Assembly (NCBI GenBank): GCA_017161705.1
Contig: JADFCW010000037.1
Span: 1-33,924 of the forward strand
DNA length: 33,924 nucleotides
Source: Candidatus Sumerlaeota bacterium
Lineage (GTDB): Bacteria; Sumerlaeota; Sumerlaeia; JADFCW01
Direction: 5' to 3'
The notes under the pieces are model-generated. The model was given only the letters and a program-made list of their open reading frames with translations, was not told the origin of the DNA and did not search any database. This document shows positions 15,968 through 24,900 of this stretch, in pieces. Every line of letters begins with the position of its first letter. Position 1 is the stretch's first letter. The position numbers and the translations under genes were made by a program.

Positions 15968-16864
15968 TCAGGCCTCGCCCATCAGGGCCAGTGCGGTTGG
16001 CAAATCCGGCAGACCGGCGCGCCCTCCCAGCGCCCGGCAGCACAAGGCCCCCACGGCACTGCCCAATCGAACTGCCTTTTCGATGTCCCAGTCCTGCGCC
16101 AGAGCAAATGCAAACGCCCCGTGAAAGGCATCGCCCGCGCCTGTGGTGTCCACAACATGGACCGAATAGGCCGGACAGTGGCGAATCTCTTCGCCGGACA
16201 GATACCAGCAGCCTTTCTCGCCCGCCGTCACTGCAACCCATGCGGGGCCGAACGAATGCAGCCGCCGCAAAGCCGCCTCCACGCCCTGCCCCCTGGCCAA
16301 ATCGTCGCCGACTTTTTCGCCCACGATCAGGCAATCGAGCAGGGCCGCCAGTTCCGGATCGCGCCGCGGGTCAAAATCGCCGATCACAGGGATGCCGATC
16401 TCCCGAGCCCGCTTTGCCCCGGCCACCGCTCCGTCGTGCCAGGTTGCATCCACGAGCAGCGCCCCTGCCTCCTCGATACCGTCGAACCGCGGAGGGGCGC
16501 CGGCACGCACAAACACATCGCCGCGATAATGATAGATAGTCCGCTCGCCGGACGGTGAAGCGACATGAATGATGCTGAGCGGGCTGCGTGCCCCGCGCAC
16601 AATATGAATCCCGCGAATGTCAATTCCCGCACGCACCAGACTATGCAGGATCGCCTGTCCCGGCTCGTCGTCGCCCAGGCACGTCCACAGCCGCACGGGC
16701 GCACCCAGCCGCGCCGCCGCCGCTAGCGCCGTGGCCGTCAATCCGCCGCCTTCCATCAGATAGTTGTTGACGTGTGTCACGCGCCCGCTGGTTTCGGCCC
16801 CTTCGGGGACCACGATCAGATGATCAAGACAGGCGATGCCGATGCCGACAACGGGTTTCACCAT
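15968..16864 (-). CDS. PfkB/ribokinase-family sugar kinase (YihV-like)
   Basis: 298 residues from the ATG at 16864, which begins directly with the first beta strand (VVGIGIACLDHL); upstream in-frame codons encode no family sequence. PfkB signatures are present: the glycine-rich EGGGLTATALAAAARLGA segment, TCLGDD, and the C-terminal DTTGAGDAFHGAF with catalytic base Asp245. The segments VDATWHDGA and GGRAGLPD resemble, from memory, E. coli YihV (6-deoxy-6-sulfofructose kinase), but many uncharacterised kinases may share them. It phosphorylates a sugar or keto-sugar hydroxyl with ATP in the cytoplasm. The gene begins 41 nt after the Gfo/Idh/MocA dehydrogenase and is probably co-transcribed with it, so a dehydrogenase-kinase step pair in carbohydrate catabolism is likely. 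Substrate unresolved. Confidence 0.85.
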   Translation of the reverse strand: MVKPVVGIGIACLDHLIVVPEGAETSGRVTHVNNYLMEGGGLTATALAAAARLGAPVRLWTCLGDDEPGQAILHSLVRAGIDIRGIHIVRGARSPLSIIHVASPSGERTIYHYRGDVFVRAGAPPRFDGIEEAGALLVDATWHDGAVAGAKRAREIGIPVIGDFDPRRDPELAALLDCLIVGEKVGDDLARGQGVEAALRRLHSFGPAWVAVTAGEKGCWYLSGEEIRHCPAYSVHVVDTTGAGDAFHGAFAFALAQDWDIEKAVRLGSAVGALCCRALGGRAGLPDLPTALALMGEA

Positions 16865-16905
16865 TCGTGGATTTCCTGGAATGCGTCTATGCCGAACGCC
16901 CCCGT

Positions 16906-17946
16906 TCACTTCACGCGAACGGCTTTGCCCTCGCGCGCCGACTGGTAGGCGGCGGCCAGGATTTTCTGATTCCACAAGCCCGCGCTTCCGTCCACGGGCG
17001 GGTCGGTATCATCGAGAACCGCGCGCGAGAACGCCTCGACCTCGGCGCGATACATATTCACCGGTGCAGGGGCGATCTTGAGGGCGCCGCCCAACGGCAC
17101 ACGCGTCTGCTGCGCATCATAGGCTGCATCCTCCGCGGCCAAATGGGCAACCATTTCGCCGGCCTCGCCCTGGCCGATCGTGCCCTCGGCCAGAATGCTT
17201 CCCTTCGAGCCGTAGATTTCCAGACGGTTCCTGGAACTCAAGTCGGGCACGTTGAAAAGCGAATCCACTATGCCCTTCGCACCGCTGGCAAACTCCAGCA
17301 GCACCGCCGCCGTATCTTCGCTTCGATAGCGATGCACGAGGTTTCCCGTAAAACAGGCGACACGCCGGGTCGGCCCGAAAAACATCTCCAACAGGTCTAT
17401 ACAATGGCTGGCCATGTCCACGAGACTTCCACCGCCGCCCTGTTTAGGATCCTGCCGCCATGCACCCGCGATAGGCGGATACCAGCAGGACAGTTGGGCG
17501 CGGCCAAAGACCAACGTTCCGAGGCGGCCTTCGCGCACCAACCGCAGCGCTTCCTGATGATAGGCGTGGAAGCGCATCATGAGGCCGACACCCAGTTTGA
17601 CGCGGGCGCGTTTGCAGGCGGCAACCATTTTTTTCGCCTCCTCCACGGTCAGCCCCAAGGGCTTCTCGCAAAACACGTGCTTCCCCGCTCTGGCCGCCCG
17701 GATAACCTGTCCGCAATGGCAGTGCACCGGCGTGGCCACATAGATCACGTCGCATTCGCTTTCGAGCAGTTCTTCTTCCGTGCGGCAAGCCCACACGCCG
17801 TAGGTCTGCGCCACATCCTCGTTGACCGCGCCATTGGCGTCATAGACCGCGACCAGCATGGCGTTGTCGGCTTTGGCAATGCCTTCGGGGATTGTTCGCC
17901 GCCGCGCAATCCCGCCCGATCCCCACACCGCCCATTTGGTCTTCAT
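16906..17946 (-). CDS. Gfo/Idh/MocA-family NAD(P)-dependent sugar dehydrogenase
   Basis: 346 residues; AAAGGAG lies seven nt before the ATG. The N-terminal Rossmann fold has GSGGIA (residues 9-14), the acidic strand end AVYDAN, VIYVATPVHCH and CEKPLG (Lys95 of the EKP motif, a conserved catalytic residue in this family). The C-terminal alpha/beta half has GGGGSLVDMASHCIDLLEMFFG, where Asp and His match the family D-x-x-x-H-x-x-D pattern. These enzymes oxidise or reduce sugars, inositols or sugar acids in the cytoplasm. First gene of a two-gene unit with the PfkB kinase; it diverges from araB across a 574-bp control region. The substrate cannot be read from the sequence. Confidence 0.9.
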   Translation of the reverse strand: MKTKWAVWGSGGIARRRTIPEGIAKADNAMLVAVYDANGAVNEDVAQTYGVWACRTEEELLESECDVIYVATPVHCHCGQVIRAARAGKHVFCEKPLGLTVEEAKKMVAACKRARVKLGVGLMMRFHAYHQEALRLVREGRLGTLVFGRAQLSCWYPPIAGAWRQDPKQGGGGSLVDMASHCIDLLEMFFGPTRRVACFTGNLVHRYRSEDTAAVLLEFASGAKGIVDSLFNVPDLSSRNRLEIYGSKGSILAEGTIGQGEAGEMVAHLAAEDAAYDAQQTRVPLGGALKIAPAPVNMYRAEVEAFSRAVLDDTDPPVDGSAGLWNQKILAAAYQSAREGKAVRVK

Positions 17947-18257
17947 GTGTGGCTCCTTTCATCGAAGGGTCTGGATAAAAAGATGAAGGGCGATCGCACC
18001 CGGACGCGATGACACCATGCCCCAAGCTTTTTCTGCAAGAGCAAAGCCCTTGCCGATAGGGTGGGCCCTGCGAGTCTTCGATTTCTTTCCCCGCCGATGC
18101 GGCGGGCGGATGTCCGCCATCTGTTCCCTTGACAAAACCTTTGGATGCCGTAGACAACCCTGTTGAGGCGTGTGGCAAGAATCACGGAGAAGCATACAGA
18201 TGACATTGCCAGGAGATCTTGTCGCTTTCCAAAGCGCGCTGCAGGCACTAGCCAGCG

Positions 18258-18273
18258 ACTTGGATATCCAAGT
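18258..18273. promoter_or_regulatory. Perfect 16-bp palindrome, candidate operator
   Basis: ACTTGGATATCCAAGT reads the same on both strands. It lies about 250 nt before araB and about 310 nt before the dehydrogenase gene. The half-site TTGGA recurs as an inverted pair at 18444-18461 close to araB. A dimeric regulator site is a reasonable guess; no regulator gene is in the window. Confidence 0.45.
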
Positions 18274-18323
18274 GTCTTGCGGAGGTCTTTTAGACTGCGG
18301 CCGGAGAGCCGCTTTAGTGGCAG

Positions 18324-18417
18324 ACGGTCCAGCCAAACGTCGCCATGAGCACCAGCGACCAGATCAAAGAACGGTCCAGCCAAACGTCGCCATGAGCACC
18401 AGAAGCCAGATCAAACC
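18324..18417. repeat. 47-bp tandem direct duplication
   Basis: Copies 18324-18370 and 18371-18417 abut exactly. The first 32 bases of each are identical, and the copies differ only at a short CGA/AAG stretch and the last two bases. On the minus strand each copy can be read as a short hydrophobic run containing LVLMATFGWTV followed soon by a stop, but no full gene is attached. Confidence 0.85.
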
Positions 18418-18520
18418 GGCAGCATGGCTGCCGCAGTTTAAATTTGGACATGATTTTCCAAGATGTGCGCGTTAGCATGTTTTTTTCTTTGTCCCATTTT
18501 CAAACCAGGAGGACGGATTC

Positions 18521-20200
18521 ATGGCGACAGCGAAATTCACGATCGGCATTGATTTCGGCACGGAGTCGGCACGCGCCGTGCTGGTGAACGTGCGCACCGG
18601 CGAGGAACTGGCCTCGGCCGTGCATCCTTACGCCGACGGCGTCATTGACGAGAAACTGCCCGGCACCACACGCCGCCTCGATCCCGACACGGCGCTGCAG
18701 AATCCGCTCGACTACATCGAAGCGCTCAAAAAGACTATCCCCGCCGTCCTGAAAAAGGCCAAAGTCAGGCCCGAAGACGTCATCGGAGTCGGCACCGACT
18801 TTACGGCCTGCACCGTCGTTCCCTGCAAGCGCGACGGCACGCCGCTGATGGCCCTCAAGCAGTATCGTAAAAATCCCCACGCATGGGTCAAACTCTGGAA
18901 ACATCACGCGGCGCAGCCGGAAGCCGACCGCCTGAACGAAATTGCGCGCGAGCGCGGCGAGCCGTGGCTGCCCTTCTACGGCGGGAAGATTTCCTCCGAA
19001 TGGCTCTTTCCCAAAATCTGGCAGGTGCTCAACGAGGCGCCGGAGATTTACGAAGCCGCCGACCGCTTCATCGAGGGCGCCGACTGGATCGTTTGGCAAC
19101 TGACCGGCGTCGAAAAACGAAACTCCTGCACCGCCGGATACAAGGCCATTTGGGACAGCGAGACCGGCTATCCCTCCGACGATTTTTTCAAGGCGCTCGA
19201 TCCGCGTCTCGAACACGTCGTGGACGAAAAACTCATGTGCGACATCACGCCGCTGGGGCAAAAGGCCGGCGAAGTGACCGAGCGCGCCGCCGCCCTGACC
19301 GGCCTGCGCCCCGGAACTGCCGTCGCCATCGGCAACGTGGACGCCCATGTCTCGGTGCCGGCGGTCACGGTGACCGACGTCGGCAAGATGGTTATGATTA
19401 TGGGCACCTCGATCTGCCACATGGTCTGCGGGCACGAGAAAGTGGCTTGCGAAGGCATGTGCGGCGTGGTCAAGGACGGCATTTTGCCGGGGTTTTGGGG
19501 CTACGAGGCCGGCCAATCGGGCGTGGGCGATGTGTTCGCGTGGTATGTCAAGAATGCCGTTCCCGCCGCCTATGAGGCCGAAGCACGCCGCCGCAAAATG
19601 GACATCCATCAGCTTCTGGAAGAAAAGGCGGCCAGGCTCAAGGTCGGCGAAAGTGGGCTTCTGGCTCTCGATTGGTTCAACGGCAATCGTTCGATTCTGG
19701 TGAACGCCAACCTGACGGGCTTGCTGGTCGGCATGTCTCTGGGCACGCGCCCCGAGCACATCTATCGCGCGCTGATCGAAGCGACGGCGTTTGGCACCTA
19801 CAAAATCATCGAGAACTTCCACCGCAACGGCGTACCGGTGAACGAGGTCTTTTGCTGCGGCGGGCTACCGGAGAAAAACAAACTTCTGATGCAGATCTAC
19901 AGCGATGTGACGGGGCGCGAGATGCGGATCGGGCGCTCCGCGCAGGCCGGCGCTTTAGGGTCGGCCATGTTTGCGGCGGTGGCAGCCGGCAGCGTGCGCG
20001 GCGGCTATGACTCCATTCAGGATGCGGCAAAAAAAATGGCCGGCCTCAAACGCGAGGTCTATCGGCCCAACAAGGAACGCCATGCGCAGTATGCCGCGCT
20101 CTATCGTGAGTATGAAATTCTCCACGACTACTTCGGACGCTACCAGAACCCGGTGATGAAGACGCTCAAGGCCCTGCGGGAGAAAGCACACGGGGGGTAA
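18521..20200 (+). CDS. araB: Ribulokinase (FGGY family)
   Basis: 559 residues, normal for AraB; AGGAGG is eight nt before the ATG. The enzyme phosphorylates L-ribulose (and other ketopentoses) with ATP in the cytoplasm, the second step of bacterial L-arabinose use. The FGGY/actin-like fold opens with the phosphate loop IGIDFGTESARAVLV. It continues with the AraB-type segment ADGVIDEKLPGT, GVGTDFTACTVVP, KLWKHHAAQPEADR, IEGADWIVWQLTG, the hinge region VGKMVMIMGTSICHMV, EAGQSGVGDVFAWYVK, ALDWFNGNRSILVNANLTG, EATAFGTYKIIENF and the C-terminal FCCGGLPEKNKLLMQIYSDV. These long AraB-specific stretches separate it from xylulokinase and glycerol kinase. araA and araD are not in the window. It diverges from a dehydrogenase/PfkB unit, which suggests a shared sugar signal. 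Confidence 0.95.
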   Translation: MATAKFTIGIDFGTESARAVLVNVRTGEELASAVHPYADGVIDEKLPGTTRRLDPDTALQNPLDYIEALKKTIPAVLKKAKVRPEDVIGVGTDFTACTVVPCKRDGTPLMALKQYRKNPHAWVKLWKHHAAQPEADRLNEIARERGEPWLPFYGGKISSEWLFPKIWQVLNEAPEIYEAADRFIEGADWIVWQLTGVEKRNSCTAGYKAIWDSETGYPSDDFFKALDPRLEHVVDEKLMCDITPLGQKAGEVTERAAALTGLRPGTAVAIGNVDAHVSVPAVTVTDVGKMVMIMGTSICHMVCGHEKVACEGMCGVVKDGILPGFWGYEAGQSGVGDVFAWYVKNAVPAAYEAEARRRKMDIHQLLEEKAARLKVGESGLLALDWFNGNRSILVNANLTGLLVGMSLGTRPEHIYRALIEATAFGTYKIIENFHRNGVPVNEVFCCGGLPEKNKLLMQIYSDVTGREMRIGRSAQAGALGSAMFAAVAAGSVRGGYDSIQDAAKKMAGLKREVYRPNKERHAQYAALYREYEILHDYFGRYQNPVMKTLKALREKAHGG

Positions 20201-20343
20201 CTTCGCACCCGTCCGGCGCCCGACGCGCCGCGGGCCGTGGTAGACAGCCTGTTTTCGCTTGATTGCGCTTGTGCGCGCCATTCATAACCGGTCGCGCGGA
20301 GTTTGTGCGCGCACACACTGCCGCGGGGCGCCGGAAAAATTTC

Positions 20344-20359
20344 CTGATAGTCTTATCAG
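20344..20359. promoter_or_regulatory. Small hairpin before the GT4-like gene
   Basis: CTGATA and TATCAG are perfect inverted copies around a GTCT loop, ending 11 nt before the proposed start codon at 20371, where a ribosome site would normally lie. No purine-rich Shine-Dalgarno sequence is evident there. It may be chance or a translation-affecting element. Confidence 0.3.
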
Positions 20360-20370
20360 TAAACGCCGAG

Positions 20371-21795
20371 ATGAGTCGTTTGTTTATTGCCGGAACGGGC
20401 CCGATGATGGACGGCGGAGCGCGGCGCGTGACCGCCCATGCCGTCCGCACATGGCATTTTGCCGACGCTCTGCGTCGCGCCGGCCACGAAATCCTTCTCT
20501 GCACCGTGTCGCAGAATCTCTCGAAGGCCGATCCGCCGACGCAGTTCGTCGAGCGGCGCGAAAAAGGCGGCATCCCCTATGACAACGTGGACATGCGGAT
20601 CGGCGACATGCTCGCCTATTTCCGCCAACGCTGCGACGCCTTCCAGCCCGACGGCATTGTCGGCGTGACCACCGAGCCGGCCGGCTGGGTCTGTCACATG
20701 CGCCCGACCGCTCCCGTTTGGTGCGACCTCCACGGCTGGGTCATGGCCGAGGCGCAGTTGAAAGCCGCGCGCGACGGCAACGACGACGTTCTCCCCCACT
20801 TCTGGTTTCACGAGCGCGCAGTACTGCGTCGCGCCGACAAAATCTCCGCCGTCACCCATGCCCACCGCTTCGCCGTCCTCGGCGAACTGGCCACGATCGG
20901 CCGGCTCAATCGCCACAATGTCCACTATGATTTGGTCGTCAGGATTCCCTGCTCGGTGGACGTGGACTCGATCCGCTCCCCCTCCGATCGCCTCATCCTA
21001 CGCCGCCTGGTGGGTCAGGACAATGCTTTCGTGGTGCTCTGGAGCGGCGCCTTCAACACGTGGACCGATCCGGCCACGCTGTTCGAGGGATTAGAACAGG
21101 CCATGGCCGCCGAGCCGACCGTGCATTTTGCGGCCACAGGGGGAGTGGTCCCCGGCCATGCCGACGCCGTGCTCGAGGAGTTTCAGGCGCGCGTCGAGCG
21201 TTCGCCCCACCGCGGACGGTTCCACCTGCTCGGCTGGGTGGAAGCCGAACGCTTTGCGGATTATGTTGCGGCCGCCGACCTGGCCGTTTGCGCCGATTTT
21301 CCCTGTCTGGAAACCTCGATCGGCGTGCGCACGCGGCTTCTGGAAGCCATGGCCCACGGCGTGCCCATTGTGCTGACGCGCGGGACGGAGTTGAGTGTTG
21401 AATTGGAACATGCCGGCGCGGGATGGATCGTCGAACCGCGCAATCCGGCAATGCTAGCCGAAAGAATCTGCGCTGCCGCCCGCGATCGGGCCATGGCCGC
21501 CCGGATGGGCGCGGTATGCCGCCACTTTGTGGAAGAGCATTACAGTGTGCAGCGCACCTTCGGCCCGTTGCTGGAATGGGCCGAGCATCCGGCGTATGCA
21601 CCGGACAACGCTCTCAAGCGCCTGGAATCGCCGACCATCATCGAGGCAACCGTCAATCGCATGGACGCCGATGCCCGCGCGCTCGATTACGCCGAGGATA
21701 TTCCGGCAATGGCCCGCGCCCAGGCTGAACTTGCCCGACTGCGTGCAAAATGGCCCTTGCGGCTCTGGCGCTGGCTGAAGCGGCGGTTCCGATGA
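20371..21795 (+). CDS. GT4-like glycosyltransferase (GT-B fold)
   Basis: 474 residues from the ATG at 20371. This start places the N-terminal Rossmann-like strand (MSRLFIAGTGPMMDGGARR) at the beginning, followed by WHFADALRRAGHEILLCTVS, as in glycosyltransferases of the GT-B type. The C-terminal half has the donor-side pattern: VVLWSGAFNTWTDPATLFEGLE, FHLLGWVEAERFADYVAAADLAVCADFP, then ETSIGVRTRLLEAMAHGVPIVLT, the GT4-like acidic and E-A-M-A-x-G-x-P motif. The tail ends in a strongly cationic, Trp-rich stretch (PLRLWRWLKRRFR) that may attach the protein to the inner membrane. It probably transfers a nucleotide sugar to a surface glycan. It lies 170 nt after araB and may be independent. Its stop codon abuts the A-tract of the opposing T2SS terminator. 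Confidence 0.8.
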   Translation: MSRLFIAGTGPMMDGGARRVTAHAVRTWHFADALRRAGHEILLCTVSQNLSKADPPTQFVERREKGGIPYDNVDMRIGDMLAYFRQRCDAFQPDGIVGVTTEPAGWVCHMRPTAPVWCDLHGWVMAEAQLKAARDGNDDVLPHFWFHERAVLRRADKISAVTHAHRFAVLGELATIGRLNRHNVHYDLVVRIPCSVDVDSIRSPSDRLILRRLVGQDNAFVVLWSGAFNTWTDPATLFEGLEQAMAAEPTVHFAATGGVVPGHADAVLEEFQARVERSPHRGRFHLLGWVEAERFADYVAAADLAVCADFPCLETSIGVRTRLLEAMAHGVPIVLTRGTELSVELEHAGAGWIVEPRNPAMLAERICAAARDRAMAARMGAVCRHFVEEHYSVQRTFGPLLEWAEHPAYAPDNALKRLESPTIIEATVNRMDADARALDYAEDIPAMARAQAELARLRAKWPLRLWRWLKRRFR

Positions 21796-21857
21796 AAAAA
21801 ACAGACGGCCCCGACGCCATCGGTGTGAGGTCATGGTGATGGGGTGCGCCGGGGCCG
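21795..21857 (-). terminator. Rho-independent terminator of the T2SS operon
   Basis: On the minus strand CGGCCCCG (complement of 21850-21857) pairs with CGGGGCCG (complement of 21806-21813). A second inner stem, CCATC/GATGG, sits inside the 36-nt loop. A run of seven T follows after four bases (complement of 21795-21801). It stands about 140 nt after the gspD stop and overlaps the last base of the convergent glycosyltransferase gene. Confidence 0.6.
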
Positions 21858-21999
21858 CCGTAGAATCATCAACGTCTGGACAAAATGGACGAAAGACACC
21901 CCGTGGACAACACGGACACATCGGAGTGAGGCTTTACCGCCTTGGAATGCGTTGTATCCGTGTCGCCGCGCCGCCGGGCTGTTTCCGTCCCTTCACCTT

Positions 22000-24900
22000 C
22001 TACTCCGATTTCTTTTCCTCCTCCGGCTGCGTCGTGAGCGTGCCCGACGACGGGCGAACGTTCACCGGCGGCATGTCGAGCTTCACTTTGCTCTCGTATT
22101 CCTTCCAGTACGCATCAATCTCGGATTTGGCGCGCTGATACTGGGCCGCCTGCTGTTCGGCGGTTTCGAGCACCTGCGGAATAATAAACGCGTAGATGTT
22201 GCTTTCGCGGGTGACCTTGTCAGATTTGCTGAAGAAGAATTCGAGAATTGGGATGTAGCCCAGCACCGGCACGCGCCGGATGGTGTCGTCCTGCCAGCGC
22301 TCGGTCAGGCCGCCGAGCCAAGCCGTCTGACCGCTCTCGACAGTCAGCTTGGTCTCATAGGTTTGCAGTTCGGTCAAGGCACGACCGTTGAGCAATTCGG
22401 GTTTCCGGCGCGAGTTCTCGACGTAGATTTTCAGCACCACCCGGCCCTGTTTGTTGATCTGCGGCGTGATTTCCAACCGTGTGCCGACGTCGCGGTATTC
22501 GACATTGGTGCGCAGCGAGGTGCCTTCGGCCGACCCCTGGGCGCTGACTTCAAACGGCACGCTTTCGCCCACGAACACCGCTCCCATCTCGTTGTTGTTG
22601 ACCGTGATCTGCGGATGAGCCGCGATACTCGCATTGCGGTTTTTGATCAACAGCTGAATCAACAAGGCCACGTTGACATCGGCGGAGAAGACGCCTTTTC
22701 CCGGCGACAGCGTCCCCGAATAATTCGTCGAGCTGTTATAAAACGTGTCCCGCAGCGACCGGCTGTAGTCTATGTTGGCCGGCGCCGGATTGGCCAGGGT
22801 CCCGGCGTTCGCATTATTGCTACCATAGGAGTCAATAAACCCCATGTGGCTGAGCGCCAGGAACGCGTTATCCAGCTCGTCGCCGGAGATGGTGCGGGCG
22901 TCGGGCGTCCAGCGCCAACCGAGACGGCGGGAGCCTTCGCTTTCGACACGGATGATGTACGTTTCCAGTTGGACCTGCGGCTCCGGTTTATCCAGATCCG
23001 CCACCAGTTGCTGGATGGATTCGAAGTAAATCGAGGGCGCCGCGATAATCAGCTTCTGGGACCGGATGTCGGGGACAATCCGCACAAGGCCAATCAAATT
23101 GTTGATCGGACGCTCTTCCATGCCCGGCCGCCCCGACGTGCCCGGCCGAGCGCCAGCCGACTGCCAGGGGAACACCACGTCCACCGCTGGCCGGGTATCC
23201 TCGACCAGCCGCCCGGTCTGTCCTTGCTGCTGCCCCTGCTGCTGACTGCTGCTGCTTCGGCCCTGCTGGGAGGACTGGCTGGCGGCGCGCGACACTGCCC
23301 CTTCGCTCAGAAGGTTGTTCAGGTTGTTGGCCAGCTGGGCCACGTCGGCGTGTTGCACCTGAATCACCAGCATATTGGTGGCCTCGGGATTCATTACGTC
23401 CAGTTCCCGGATCAGGCCCTCGATGACGCTGAAGTTCTGGGGGTTGTTGGTGATGGCCACAATGGAGTTGGTGGCGCGATAGACGACAAAACGGACTTTG
23501 CCGTAGAGCGCGCCGATTTCCCCGGGCCGGCTGCTGGTCGTCCGCGGCCGCCATGTGAACAAATCGGTGGTGCCGGGCCGCCGCGCCGTTCCGCCCTCGA
23601 ATAACTCGGTCAGGACCGAAACCATGTCGCTCGCATCGGTGTGCACAATGTGATAGACGCGCGGGGCAAGGTTCTCCTCGGGAATCTCTACGTCCAGCTC
23701 CTTGATCATCCGCTCGATGAACTCATACTCGTTGGGATCGGCAATGACCATGATGGAGTTGGTGCGCACGGACGGCACAAACCGCGCCTCGGAGCGTCCG
23801 CGCCCGCCGCCGCGTCCAAAACCGCCTCCGAAACCACCGAAGAAGCCAAATCCGCGGAACTCCTCCTGATACAGCTGGTTCAGCTGGTCCGCCATGTCGT
23901 TGGCGTCCATGTATTTCAGCTCGTAGGTGCGGCTCTCGCGCTGGACAGACTGGGTGGTGTCCATGGCATCAATCATTTGCTTGACCATTTCAAACGTGGT
24001 CGGCGTGGCCAGAACCATGATCTGGTTGCCGCGCTGATTGGACCGCATGTCAAAGATTTCCTGCCGCTCGCGCGCCAGCTTGCGCATCATCATATCGCGG
24101 ATATCGAGCGCCAGATCGAACGCATCGGCGTATTTGATGTCCACGATATGGAGCTTCACGTCGCTGCGGCCGGGATTGTCCATTTCGGTGACAATTTGTT
24201 CGACTCGGGCGATTTTGTCCGGGGGGCCGACCACGATCAGCCAGTTGGTCCGCACGTCGGGAATGACCACCATGTCGCCGGCCATGCGTCCGCCGCTGCT
24301 GCGCCCGTAGCCGCCATAGCCGCTGTAGCTGCGGCGGCTATAGTAGTCGTCGCCTCCATAGTAACCGCCCGAACGCTGCGAAATCGGCAGCATGCCCGTT
24401 TCGCCTGCCACGGCCATCATGGCCACCAGGTCGGCCAGCTCTTCGGCATAGGCATATTGCAGCTTGAAGATCTTCACGTCCATCTGCCCGATGTCGAGCC
24501 GGTCCATGCCCTCGATGATCTGTTCAAACCGAATAACGTTGGCGACCGTGTCGGTGAGAATCACCGTACGGGTTCGCTCATCCACGGAGATATTGCCCTG
24601 GCGTCCGAGCAGCGGCTGAATAGCCATCTGGACGCTTCGCGGCTGGGCGAGTTTGAGTTTGAAAATTTTCTGGATCAGCTCATTGCGCAACGGCAGCGAG
24701 GTCGCCGATTCGTTTGGGCCGAGAACCTGTCGAATGTCCGTGCGGGCCGGCACGTCGAACTCCGCCACCAGTTTTTCGATGCGTTCCACGCGGTCGGGTC
24801 GCCCGACCAGAACCAGCCAGTTGGTGCGCGGGTCGGCCAAGATCATGACATCATTGACCATGCGGACCTGGCTGGCTGCGGAATACCGGCGCGAGTAGTA

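Larger units (their letters stand above)
17947..18520. promoter_or_regulatory. 574-bp divergent control region between the dehydrogenase gene and araB
   Basis: No convincing gene. It contains a perfect 16-bp palindrome (18258-18273), a second TTGGA/TCCAA inverted pair (18444-18461), further single copies of that pentamer (18141, 18228), a small GC hairpin near 18298-18313 and a 47-bp tandem duplication (18324-18417). The araB ribosome site AGGAGG lies eight nt before its ATG. No clean -35/-10 pair was found for either gene, although TTGACA occurs on the plus strand at 18129. Confidence 0.55.

Noticed and set aside
17959-18383. Short minus-strand frames in the araB/dehydrogenase gap
   Set aside because: No ribosome sites or family motifs, interrupted by stops, and crossing a tandem duplication; more likely non-coding.
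18500-19822. Minus-strand open frame of 440 codons
   Set aside because: Antisense to araB, which has clear FGGY-family motifs and a strong ribosome site.
20201-20370. Terminator or small gene between araB and the GT4-like gene
   Set aside because: No hairpin followed by a T-run and no credible small frame; only a 6-bp hairpin near the glycosyltransferase start.
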